DNA of 64,000 bases from G965220825 sp965220825. Its GTDB lineage: Bacteria > Pseudomonadota > Alphaproteobacteria > UBA828. Position numbers and translations under genes: made by a program. A model generated the notes under the pieces. It saw only the letters and a list, made by a program, of their open reading frames with translations. It was not told the DNA's origin and did no database searches. The stretch lies in NCBI GenBank assembly GCA_965220825.1, contig OZ244839.1:2728001-2792000 (forward strand), in the 5' to 3' direction. Positions within the stretch are counted from its first letter, which is position 1, and every line of letters starts with the position of its first letter. Below are positions 1-7,471 of the stretch, piece by piece.

Positions 1-646
1 TTCGAATCATCACATGGCTGTGCATCACGCCTTTCGGATGGCCCGTGGTGCCCGACGTGTAGCCGATCACCACACGGTCGTCGGGGTCCACTGCCTGGGC
101 CCGGGCGGCAAGCGCTTCGTCGGAGACCGCGTCGCTTCCTGCGAGCATGGCGTCCCAGCCAAGCATGCCCGGTTCATCCTCCGACCCCAGCAGGACCAGA
201 CGGCGAAGTTGCGGGAAGCCGTCGATGGCCGCGGCGGCCGGATCCTGTTTGGCGAGGCCCGGCAGTACCGCCCGCAGCATGGCGGCATAGTCGATGGGGC
301 CGGACCGGTCCATGGCGATCAGGGTCGCGCTGTCGGACTGGCGAAGGGTGTAGGCCATGTCCTCCGTGCGGTAGCGGGTGTTCAGCGGAACCAGCACCGC
401 GCCGACCTTCGCGAGTGCGAAGAGCAGAAAGACCCACTCCGCCCGATTGGTCATCCAGAGCGCGACATGCTCGCCCTTGCCGACACCGAGCGCGATCAGG
501 CCCTTCGCGACACGGTCTACTTCCCGGTCGAGTGCGTCCCAGGTCCAGCGCCGATCCTCGAAAACCAGCGCTTCGCGCGCACCCCAGCGCCCAGCCGCCT
601 CCCGCGGCAAGTCCCCCAGCCGCTCCTTCCGGTACCACTCGCCCAT
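1..646 (-). CDS. Acyl-CoA synthetase (AMP-binding), 3' end outside the window
   Basis: N-terminal 215 codons of an AMP-forming acyl-CoA ligase, which would activate a carboxylic acid with ATP and load it onto CoA. The reading frame stays open to the window edge. It starts MGEWYRKERLGDLP, has the usual N-terminal substructure (an ALVFEDRRWTWDALD segment, then VALWMTNRAEWVFLLFALAKVGAVLVP in pieces) and the P-loop-like adenylation motif YTSGTTGHPKG near residue 200. The ATG at 646 is the first good start. The acyl substrate cannot be told from this part. It is divergent from the iron-transport gene at 897, with no evident functional link. Confidence 0.9.
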   Translation of the reverse strand, partial: MGEWYRKERLGDLPREAAGRWGAREALVFEDRRWTWDALDREVDRVAKGLIALGVGKGEHVALWMTNRAEWVFLLFALAKVGAVLVPLNTRYRTEDMAYTLRQSDSATLIAMDRSGPIDYAAMLRAVLPGLAKQDPAAAAIDGFPQLRRLVLLGSEDEPGMLGWDAMLAGSDAVSDEALAARAQAVDPDDRVVIGYTSGTTGHPKGVMHSHVMIR

Positions 647-817
647 CGCACCGCCCTTTCCGGCGATTAAACCAACCGCTCCCGGTGCCGGCAAGGCGGC
701 CCGGGAGGCCGTGCGGGCGGAAAGGGGAGGGCCGTCCACGCCTTGGGGGCGCCCTCGCTTCCCCGCCGGACCTTCCTGCGCGCGCGGTTGTGCGGTTCGC
801 CGCGGCATGCTACATTT

Positions 818-836
818 GCGATTGATAATGGTTCGC
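818..836. promoter_or_regulatory. Fur-like iron box upstream of the iron transporter
   Basis: The 19 bases GCGATTGATAATGGTTCGC form an imperfect inverted repeat (GCGA...TTCGC) around a TGATAAT core, close in form to Fur boxes. A wider TTGCGA...TCGCAA inverted repeat spans 816-844. It lies about 60 bases before the start codon of an iron(III)-binding protein gene, where a Fur operator is expected. The assignment is by eye. Confidence 0.5.
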
Positions 837-896
837 GTTCGCAATACCGCTCGGACAGGGTGCGCTGCGAAGGTCGCAAGCCGAGGAGGCCTTGAG

Positions 897-1913
897 ATGA
901 TTGCGCGCATCGCCGCTGCCGCCGCCGTCCTGGCCGGCGTCGCGCTCGTTCCGCCGACCAAGGCGGAAGAGCCGCTCAATATCTATTCCCACCGGCAGCC
1001 CTTCCTGATCGAGCCGTTCCTCGAGCGCTTCACCGACGAGACGGGCGTCCCGGTGAACGTGGTCTACGCCTCCAAGGGCCTGGTTCAGCGGCTCGAGGCG
1101 GAGGGCGAGAACAGCCCCGCCGACGTGGTGCTTACGGTGGATATCGCGCGTCTTGCGGTCTATGCGGAGAAGGGCCTGCTTGCGCCGGTAGAATCGGCGG
1201 TTCTGGCCGCGAACGTCCCCGCCCATCTGCGGGATCCGCAGAACCGCTGGTTCGGTTTTTCGAAGCGCGTCCGCGCCATCGTCGCATCGAAGGAGCGCGT
1301 CCGTACCGGGGAAATCCGGCGAGTCGAAGATCTGGCAGATGCCAAGTGGGCGGGGAAGATCTGCACCCGCCCGGGCAGCCACGTTTACAACCGTGCTCTT
1401 ATGGCTTCCATGATCGCCGCACACGGCGAAGCGGCGGCGCAGGACTGGGCGGCGGGGCTGGTGGCCAACCTCGCACGCCGCCCCCAGGGCAACGACCGGG
1501 CGCAGGTCAAGGCGATCCACGAGGGCATTTGCGACCTCGCGATCATCAACCACTACTATATCGGCAAGCTGAAGGACTCCGAGATTCCCGAACAGCGCGA
1601 CTGGGCGGCTTCCGTGAACCTCATCTTCCCCAACCAGGGGGACCGCGGCGCGCACGTCAACATCTCGGGCGGCGGAATCGCCCTTTATTCCCGTAACAAG
1701 GAAACGTCCCTCCGCTTCCTCGAGTTCCTGAGCGGGGTGGAGGCGCAGGCGCTCTACGGTGCCTCCAATCTCGAATATCCGGTGAACCCCGCCGTCGGGA
1801 TACCGCCGTCGCTCGATACGTTCGGGACCTTCAAGGAAGATTCGCTGCCGATCTGGCGCATTGCCGAACTCGCGCCGCTCGCGCAGAAGATCATCGACCG
1901 GACGGGATGGTAG
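897..1913 (+). CDS. Iron(III) ABC transporter, periplasmic binding protein (FutA/FbpA type)
   Basis: A 338-residue ferric-iron-binding protein that captures Fe3+ in the periplasm for the permease encoded next. Residues 1-24 are a signal peptide (MIARIAAAAAVLAGVALVPP, cleavage near TKAEE). The mature protein opens with LNIYSHRQPFLIEPF, typical of the FutA group, and has the paired-tyrosine segment IINHYYIGKL that supplies iron ligands in the family. The ATG at 897 is chosen because the signal peptide starts there and GAGGAGGC lies just upstream; the frame is open further upstream but without signal-like sequence. The stop overlaps the permease start, so the two are co-translated. Iron control is likely from the box at 818-836. 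Confidence 0.93.
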   Translation: MIARIAAAAAVLAGVALVPPTKAEEPLNIYSHRQPFLIEPFLERFTDETGVPVNVVYASKGLVQRLEAEGENSPADVVLTVDIARLAVYAEKGLLAPVESAVLAANVPAHLRDPQNRWFGFSKRVRAIVASKERVRTGEIRRVEDLADAKWAGKICTRPGSHVYNRALMASMIAAHGEAAAQDWAAGLVANLARRPQGNDRAQVKAIHEGICDLAIINHYYIGKLKDSEIPEQRDWAASVNLIFPNQGDRGAHVNISGGGIALYSRNKETSLRFLEFLSGVEAQALYGASNLEYPVNPAVGIPPSLDTFGTFKEDSLPIWRIAELAPLAQKIIDRTGW

Positions 1914-3577
1914 CGGCGGCGCCCTCGCGCCGACGCCTTCGCTTCGCGCGGCTGCGTCCACTTTCGCTCGCCGCGCTCGTCCCGGCGCTTCTCCTCCTCG
2001 CGCCGGTGCTCGCGGTCTTCGCCGCCGCCGGCGGGGGAGACGGCGGACTCTGGGGGCACTTGGTCCAGACGGTGATGCCCCGCTACGCCGCCAACACGCT
2101 CCTTCTGATGGTGGGTGTCGGCCTCTTGAGCCTGCTGTTCGGCGTGACCACCGCCTGGATCGTCGCGCGCTACGAATTTTACGGCCGGGCCGTGATCGAG
2201 TGGATGCTGGTGCTCCCCCTCGCCGTGCCGGCCTATATCGTGGCCTATGTCTACACGGACTTCCTGGACTATGCGGGCCCGGTGCAGGGCGCGCTCCGGG
2301 AGGCGTTCGGCTGGCGCAACCGGCTCGATTACTGGTTCCCCGATATACGCTCCATGGAGGGCGCGGTTCTGGTGATGGGCAGCGTGCTCTATCCCTATGT
2401 TTACGTGATGGCGCGCACAGCCTTCCAGGCCACGCCCCGCTCGCTTTTCGAGGCCGCGCGGATTCACGGGCGCAGCGCCCTGGGCCGGGTGGCATTGCCG
2501 CTCGCGCGGCCCGCCATCGTCGCGGGTCTTGCACTGGTCCTTATGGAGACCGTGTCGGACTTCGGCACGGTCGAGTATTTCGCCCTCGAGACGCTCACCC
2601 TCGGCATCTTCAACGTCTGGCTGGGGATGAACGATCTGGCGGCTGCCGCGCAGATCGCCTCCGTGGCCTTCGTTCTGGTGATCGCCATGCTGGTGCTGGA
2701 GCGCCGCTCGCGAGCCCGGCGGCGCCACGCCGAAGGCGGCGGACGGGGCGCGAAGCTCGCGCCCGTTCGCCCGGGCCCCGCCGCATCGCTCGCCTGCGCC
2801 GCCTTTTGCCTGATCCCCGTGGCACTCGGCTTCCTGATCCCCGTGGGAATCCTGCTCGCCATGACGGTTCGCTGGCCCACGCTGGCGGACTACGGCACCG
2901 TGCTCGCCGTCTCGTTGAATTCCCTGGGCATCGCCTCCGCCGTGGCGCTGATTGTGATGGTCGCGGCGGTGCTGATGGTCTTCGCCGCCACGGAGCGGCG
3001 GAGCCGTGCGCTCAAGGCGCTGGTCGGTGCGGCCTCCACCGGCTACGCCTTCCCCGGTACCATTCTTGCTATCGGCGTGGTGACCTTCGCCGGTGCGCTC
3101 GACCGTGGGCTCGGCAGTGCGGCGGACGCGCTGGGCCTTTCGTTCGGCGGTCTTTTCGCCGGCGGTCTCGGCCTCGTGCTGTTCGGTTGCACGGTGCGTT
3201 TTCAGGCCATCGGCCATGGCGCGGTGACGTCGAGCCTCGAACGCCTGCCGCCGGACGTCATGGCGGCGGGCCGGGTGCTGGGGCGGAGCGTCCCGGCCAC
3301 GTTCGGGCGCGTGGTCGCCCCGCTGCTGAGCCCCTCGCTGCTCGCCGGCGGCCTTCTGGTGTTCGTCGACGTGATGAAGGAGCTCCCCATGACGCTCCTT
3401 CTCCGTCCCTTCGGCCTGGAGACCCTGGCGACCCATATCTATCAGTTCGCCAAGGACGAACTCCTGGAGCATGCGGCCGCGCCCGCACTCTTCATCGTTC
3501 TGGCCGGCATCGGGCCCGTCGTGGTGATAAACGCCGCGCTGCGGCGGATAAGCGGTGACCGCACGGGGACTCGCTGA
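1907..3577 (+). CDS. Iron(III) ABC transporter, double permease (FbpB/FutB type)
   Basis: A 556-residue inner-membrane protein with two successive binding-protein-dependent permease domains and about twelve hydrophobic segments. The first half carries the coupling-loop pattern EAARIHGRSALGRVALPLARP, and the second half the matching MAAGRVLGRSVPATFGRVVAPLL region, as in FbpB/SfuB/FutB proteins, where one polypeptide forms the whole channel. The start ATG overlaps the stop of the binding-protein gene (ATGGTAG). No ATPase gene follows, because the next gene is on the other strand. The ATP-binding subunit must be encoded elsewhere, or a shared ATPase is used. Confidence 0.93.
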   Translation: MVAAAPSRRRLRFARLRPLSLAALVPALLLLAPVLAVFAAAGGGDGGLWGHLVQTVMPRYAANTLLLMVGVGLLSLLFGVTTAWIVARYEFYGRAVIEWMLVLPLAVPAYIVAYVYTDFLDYAGPVQGALREAFGWRNRLDYWFPDIRSMEGAVLVMGSVLYPYVYVMARTAFQATPRSLFEAARIHGRSALGRVALPLARPAIVAGLALVLMETVSDFGTVEYFALETLTLGIFNVWLGMNDLAAAAQIASVAFVLVIAMLVLERRSRARRRHAEGGGRGAKLAPVRPGPAASLACAAFCLIPVALGFLIPVGILLAMTVRWPTLADYGTVLAVSLNSLGIASAVALIVMVAAVLMVFAATERRSRALKALVGAASTGYAFPGTILAIGVVTFAGALDRGLGSAADALGLSFGGLFAGGLGLVLFGCTVRFQAIGHGAVTSSLERLPPDVMAAGRVLGRSVPATFGRVVAPLLSPSLLAGGLLVFVDVMKELPMTLLLRPFGLETLATHIYQFAKDELLEHAAAPALFIVLAGIGPVVVINAALRRISGDRTGTR

Positions 3578-3613
3578 GCGCGGGGTGTGTCCGCGGGATG
3601 CTGCGCCCGGCCG

Positions 3614-4207
3614 TCAGTGCAGGCGCGGCTGACGGTCCGTCGGGCCGCCGGCGCAGGCGCAGCCGTCGAGCCGCAGCCGCTGCGGGAGAATCAGCCGGGC
3701 GTCAGCGAAGGCCGCGGCGAGCGCCGCACCGTGAGTCGCGGGAACGCGGGCCTGGCATGGCGGGAAAAACCAGGAGAGGAACGAGGCCGTGTGACCGTGG
3801 TCCCCCGCCTGGCACCCCGCGATGAAGGCGAGCAGAAGGCGCTCGTCGCTTCCGACGAAACGGCAGCTGGGCGGATTGAGCCGTAGTGGGCGAACGCCCA
3901 GACTGCCGAAGGACTCCAGGGTGTGTGCGAGCGCCTCGGCCGTCCGGCCCGCCCGATCCACCGTTTCGGCTCCCGCGCGGGGCCGGAGGATGGCATCGAA
4001 CTCCATACCGATCCTGAGCAAGATGTCCTGCCTCCGTGCGGCAGCCTCCTCTTCGCTCGCGGTGGCGGCGGCCGAGGCGGCGGCGAAACGCCGTGCCGAC
4101 CAGAGGACGATCTGCTCCGGGAAGCAAAGCCGCGGGACGGTCCGCCCCGATGCGTGCGTTTCCGTGCGCACGCGCTCTTGTGGGCATGGTTGCGATGCTT
4201 GTTCCAC
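3614..4207 (-). CDS. Conserved-looking protein of unknown function under a Fur-like box
   Basis: I do not recognise a characterised family. From the GTG at 4207 the product is 197 residues. It opens VEQASQPCPQERVRTE, then has CFPEQIVLWSARRFA, an alanine-rich helix, a middle part with PLRLNPPSCRFVGSDERLLL, and LSWFFPPC before a Cys/Arg-rich tail. The GTG has a clean GGGGAGG five bases upstream. An ATG 31 codons into the longer frame would put the coding start inside the Fur-like box and lacks a ribosome site. The gene faces the iron-transport operon tail to tail. A role in iron acquisition or storage is inferred only from the box and the neighbour. Confidence 0.65.
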   Translation of the reverse strand: MEQASQPCPQERVRTETHASGRTVPRLCFPEQIVLWSARRFAAASAAATASEEEAAARRQDILLRIGMEFDAILRPRAGAETVDRAGRTAEALAHTLESFGSLGVRPLRLNPPSCRFVGSDERLLLAFIAGCQAGDHGHTASFLSWFFPPCQARVPATHGAALAAAFADARLILPQRLRLDGCACAGGPTDRQPRLH

Positions 4208-4260
4208 GGCGGCCTCCCCGCGTTCGCTTCGGCAGCGTACGGAGGGTAGAGCCCCAGTTA

Positions 4261-4287
4261 TGAAAATGCAACTCATTTTCATTTGCA
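4261..4287. promoter_or_regulatory. Fur-like iron box upstream of the unknown 197-aa gene
   Basis: TGAAAATG at 4261-4268 and CATTTTCA at 4274-4281 are perfect inverted repeats five bases apart. An overlapping 21-base element (4267-4287) with TGCAA/TTGCA ends reads on the minus strand as TGCAAATGAAAATGAG followed by TTGCA, very close to known Fur boxes of the TGCAAATGAGAAT type. It sits 54-80 bases upstream of the GTG start at 4207. Confidence 0.62.
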
Positions 4288-4453
4288 AGGAAGGAACGAC
4301 AAATCCTCCTGCTGGAGAGGTAGCAATCTCGTCTGCACAGGGATGGCGGGAGAAAAACGATCGTGACGCCACCGCGTTGCGACACGCCCGAATTCCGAGG
4401 GAAGAACGCGAGCCGGAGGGCCCCCGGTCCCGGAGAGAAGAAGACCCGCCGCG

Positions 4454-5719
4454 TCAGACGGCGCGCCAGCCGATGTCCCGGCGGCAGAAACCCTCGGGCC
4501 AGTCGATCCGTCCGACCGCGTCATAGGCCCGGGTCTGGGCGGCGGCAACGGTGGGGCCGAGCGCGGTGACGCCCAGTACCCGCCCGCCCGCGGCATGCAG
4601 GCCGCCTTGTGCGTCGCGCCCGGTGCCGGCGTGAAAAACGGTCACGTCCTCGAGGGCGTCCAGCGCGTCGAGGCCGCGGATCGTGCTTCCCTTGTCGTAA
4701 GCGCCCGGATAGCCGCGGGTCGCGAGCACGACGCAGAGGGCGGCCTCCGCGCGCCAGCGCAGGTCGAAGTCCCGCAACTCGCCGTCCCGCGCCGCCATGA
4801 GGGCGGGCAGCAGGTCGGAGGTGAGCCGTGGCAGGAGGACTTGGCATTCCGGGTCCCCGAAGCGGGCATTAACCTCGAGGAGCTTGGGCCCCTCCGCCGA
4901 GATCATCAGGCCGGCGTAGAAGATTCCCTTGTAGGGTGCGCCGGCCTCGGCGAGTCCCGCCACCAGCGGCTCCACGATGCGTGTCCGGGTTTCCTCGCAG
5001 AGCGCCGGGGTCATCACGGGCGCAGGCGAGTACGCCCCCATGCCGCCCGTGTTGGGGCCGGTGTCGCCTTCGCCGACCGCCTTGTGGTCCTGTGCGGTTT
5101 CCAGCGGAAGCACCGCCTCGCCGTCCACCAGCGCGAAATAGCTGGCTTCCTCCCCTTCGAGAAAGGTCTCGATCACCAGCTCCCCGCCCGCCTCGCCAAA
5201 GGCGCCCTCGAGCATGGCGCCCGCGGCCTCGATGGCCGCCTGCTTCGTCTCCGCCAGCACCACGCCCTTGCCGGCCGCAAGGCCGTCCGCCTTCACCGCG
5301 AGCGGCGCGCCGAACCGGGCGATAAGCGCCTCCGTCTCGGCGAGGGAGGCGGCGCGTCCATAGGCGGCGGTGGGGACGCCGTGGCGCGCACAGAGGTCCT
5401 TCATGAAGCCTTTGGAGCCCTCGATGCGCGCGGCTGCGGCGCTCGGTCCGAAGGCGGGGATCCCGTCCGCCTCCAGCCTGTCGACGAGCCCCGCCACGAG
5501 CGGCGCCTCGGGCCCCACCACGACGAAATCGACGGCGCACTCGGCGCAGAACGCCGCCAGCCCGTCGAAGTCCATCGGGTCGAGGGCGGTGCAGTCCGCA
5601 TGCGCCGCGATGCCGGCATTGCCCGGCGCGCACCATAGCCCGCGCACCAGCGGCGATGCGGCAAGGCTCCAGCAGAGCGCGTGCTCGCGTCCGCCCGAGC
5701 CCACCACCAGAATGTTCAT
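4454..5719 (-). CDS. purD: Phosphoribosylamine-glycine ligase (GAR synthetase)
   Basis: A 421-residue cytosolic enzyme of de novo purine synthesis, joining phosphoribosylamine and glycine with ATP. The N-terminus MNILVVGSGGREHALCW is the family hallmark. It is followed by GSKGFMKDLCARHGVPTA, the ATP-grasp segment PLAVKADGLAAGKGVV, the TGPNTGGMGAYSPAP signature, and EVNARFGDPECQ with the metal-binding Glu/Asn. Length is typical. GGAGGGAGCG precedes the ATG. It is divergent from xseA, and a CTTGGG/CCCAAG inverted repeat lies in the shared promoter region. Confidence 0.98.
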   Translation of the reverse strand: MNILVVGSGGREHALCWSLAASPLVRGLWCAPGNAGIAAHADCTALDPMDFDGLAAFCAECAVDFVVVGPEAPLVAGLVDRLEADGIPAFGPSAAAARIEGSKGFMKDLCARHGVPTAAYGRAASLAETEALIARFGAPLAVKADGLAAGKGVVLAETKQAAIEAAGAMLEGAFGEAGGELVIETFLEGEEASYFALVDGEAVLPLETAQDHKAVGEGDTGPNTGGMGAYSPAPVMTPALCEETRTRIVEPLVAGLAEAGAPYKGIFYAGLMISAEGPKLLEVNARFGDPECQVLLPRLTSDLLPALMAARDGELRDFDLRWRAEAALCVVLATRGYPGAYDKGSTIRGLDALDALEDVTVFHAGTGRDAQGGLHAAGGRVLGVTALGPTVAAAQTRAYDAVGRIDWPEGFCRRDIGWRAV

Positions 5720-5773
5720 CGCTCCCTCCTCGCAACGCGCCGGCGGTTCCGGCGGCCCACGCGCTGCTGTAGG

Positions 5774-5791
5774 CTTGGGTTTTATCCCAAG
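5774..5791. promoter_or_regulatory. Inverted repeat in the purD/xseA divergent promoter
   Basis: CTTGGG, a TTTTAT spacer, then CCCAAG: perfect 6-base arms centred between the divergent starts at 5719 and 5815. It could be an operator for one or both genes or part of a promoter. No T-run follows on the purD side, so a terminator is unlikely. Confidence 0.35.
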
Positions 5792-5814
5792 AGACGCGCG
5801 CGTGGAATTCGGCC

Positions 5815-7311
5815 ATGACCTCGCAGCCTGATTCCGTGGAGAACGGCGGCAACCGGCCCGTGCTCACGGTGGGGGAGCTATCCCGCGCCCTGAAGCGCAC
5901 GGTGGAGGAGGCCTTCGCCTGGGTCAGCGTGCGGGGCGAAGTCTCAGGCTTCAAGCGCGCGGCGTCGGGCCATCTCTATTTCACGCTCAAGGACGCGGAT
6001 GCGGTGCTCGATGCGGTGTGCTGGCGGGGCGTGGCCGCGCGCTTGAGCGTCAGGCCCGAAGACGGGCTGGAAGTGATCGCCACCGGCAGGGTGAGCATCT
6101 ATCCGGGCCGGTCGCGCTACCAGATCGTGGTCGAGCGGCTGGCGCTCTCGGGCGAGGGCGCGCTGCTGAAACTGCTGGAGGAGCGCCGGCGCCTCCTCGC
6201 GGGAGAGGGGCTCTTCGACGAGGCACACAAGCGTGCGCCACCCTTCCTGCCGGCGCGTATCGGCGTCATCACCTCGCCCACCGGCGCCGTGCTGCGAGAC
6301 ATTCTGCACCGGGTGCGCGCACGCTTCCCCCGTCCGATCCTGCTCTGGCCGGTAACGGTTCAGGGCGAGAGCGCCGCGGGCGAGATCGCGGAGGCCATCG
6401 CGGGCTTCAACCGGCTGTCTCCGAAGGACGCGGTACCTCGCCCGGACGTGCTGATCGTCGCCCGTGGCGGCGGCAGCCTGGAGGACCTCTGGCCTTTCAA
6501 CGAAGAGGCTGTGGTGCGGGCGGCGGCCGCAAGCGAAATCCCGCTCATTTCGGCGGTGGGGCACGAGACCGATACGACGCTCATCGACCTTGCCGCCGAC
6601 CGGCGGGCGCCGACTCCCACCGCCGCCGCCGAGATGGCCGTGCCCGTGCGTGCGGACCTCAAGGACCGCCTGGGTGCGCTTGACCACCGCCTCGGTGCCG
6701 CGACGCGAAGGCGTCTCGTTGAAAGCCGCGTACGCATCGAAGGGCTTGCCCGCGGTCTGCCGCAAGCGCGGAGCCGCCTGACACAGGCCGCGCAGCGGCT
6801 CGACGACTGGTCCGAACGCCTCGCGCCCGCCCTCGGCCGCGGCCTCGAGGCTCGCAGGCAGGCCCTGGCCCGGTTGCGCCCGCTGGGCCCCCGCCAGCTC
6901 CTGGTCTTCAAGCGGCGGGAGCTGGTACGCGCGGGCGAAGGCCTCGATGGGGGCCGGCTGGCGGAGCGTCTCGCGCGGGGCCGGGCCGACGCTGCGGCTC
7001 TTGCGGACCGTCTTGTCCGGGCCAAAGAGGCGGCGTTGCGGAATCGCGCCACCAAAGTCGAAAGCGTCGTGCGGCTCCTCGAAAGCTGTTCCTACAAAGG
7101 TGTACTGGCCCGCGGCTATGCCGTGGTCCGCGACAGGCACAACAAGCCGCTTCCGACGGCGGCCGCGGTGGTGCCGGGCACAGCGCTTTCCCTCGAGTTC
7201 CAGGACGGCCGCGCCGCCGCCCGCGCCGCCGCCCGCGCCGCCGACCGCCCCTCCACCCGCCCCGGATCGGGCGCGAGAGAAGATCGCGGAGAGCAGGGGT
7301 CGCTCTGGTAG
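5815..7311 (+). CDS. xseA: Exodeoxyribonuclease VII large subunit
   Basis: A 498-residue large subunit of exonuclease VII, which degrades single-stranded DNA into acid-soluble oligonucleotides in complex with XseB (not in this window). The N-terminal OB-fold is visible as VGELSRALKRTVEEAFAWV, VRGEVSGFKRAASGHLYFTLKD and VIATGRVSIYPGRSRYQ. The catalytic domain has RIGVITSPTGAVLRDIL and VLIVARGGGSLEDLWPFNEE, both diagnostic, then SAVGHETDTTLIDLAADRRAPTPTAAAE in part. A coiled-coil region and the LARGYAVVRD C-terminal element follow. The tail after residue 470 is Ala/Arg-rich and less conserved. Confidence 0.97.
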   Translation: MTSQPDSVENGGNRPVLTVGELSRALKRTVEEAFAWVSVRGEVSGFKRAASGHLYFTLKDADAVLDAVCWRGVAARLSVRPEDGLEVIATGRVSIYPGRSRYQIVVERLALSGEGALLKLLEERRRLLAGEGLFDEAHKRAPPFLPARIGVITSPTGAVLRDILHRVRARFPRPILLWPVTVQGESAAGEIAEAIAGFNRLSPKDAVPRPDVLIVARGGGSLEDLWPFNEEAVVRAAAASEIPLISAVGHETDTTLIDLAADRRAPTPTAAAEMAVPVRADLKDRLGALDHRLGAATRRRLVESRVRIEGLARGLPQARSRLTQAAQRLDDWSERLAPALGRGLEARRQALARLRPLGPRQLLVFKRRELVRAGEGLDGGRLAERLARGRADAAALADRLVRAKEAALRNRATKVESVVRLLESCSYKGVLARGYAVVRDRHNKPLPTAAAVVPGTALSLEFQDGRAAARAAARAADRPSTRPGSGAREDRGEQGSLW

Positions 7312-7375
7312 GTGGCAGCTCTCCGACCATCGATAGAGGGCGAAACGGGTCACGCCACTCCGGCGACGGACTCTG

Positions 7376-7471
7376 TACAAACATAGAAATGACAGTTTGT
7401 TTTATATTCTGTATAGTCCATATTCGTTACACCTTACGTAAGAAATTTCGTTCCTATAGGAAAGTACACCC
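7376..7471 (+). promoter_or_regulatory. AT-rich promoter region with two perfect palindromes
   Basis: This is the most AT-rich stretch that I see. It holds ACAAAC...GTTTGT (inverted repeat, about 7378-7400), the 10-base palindrome CTTACGTAAG (7433-7442) and the 12-base palindrome TTCCTATAGGAA (7451-7462), eight bases apart. The second palindrome contains the likely ribosome site (AGGAAAG) for the GTG at 7472, so a protein or RNA fold there could control translation of the large surface protein. Confidence 0.45.

Noticed and set aside
4208..4453. A riboswitch or terminator sought between purD and the unknown gene
   Set aside because: Apart from the Fur-like box no convincing stem with T-run or known riboswitch core was seen.
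7433..7442. CTTACGTAAG considered as a LuxR-type box
   Set aside because: It is shorter than the usual 18-20 bases, and no luxI or luxR gene is in the window, so only a generic palindrome is claimed.
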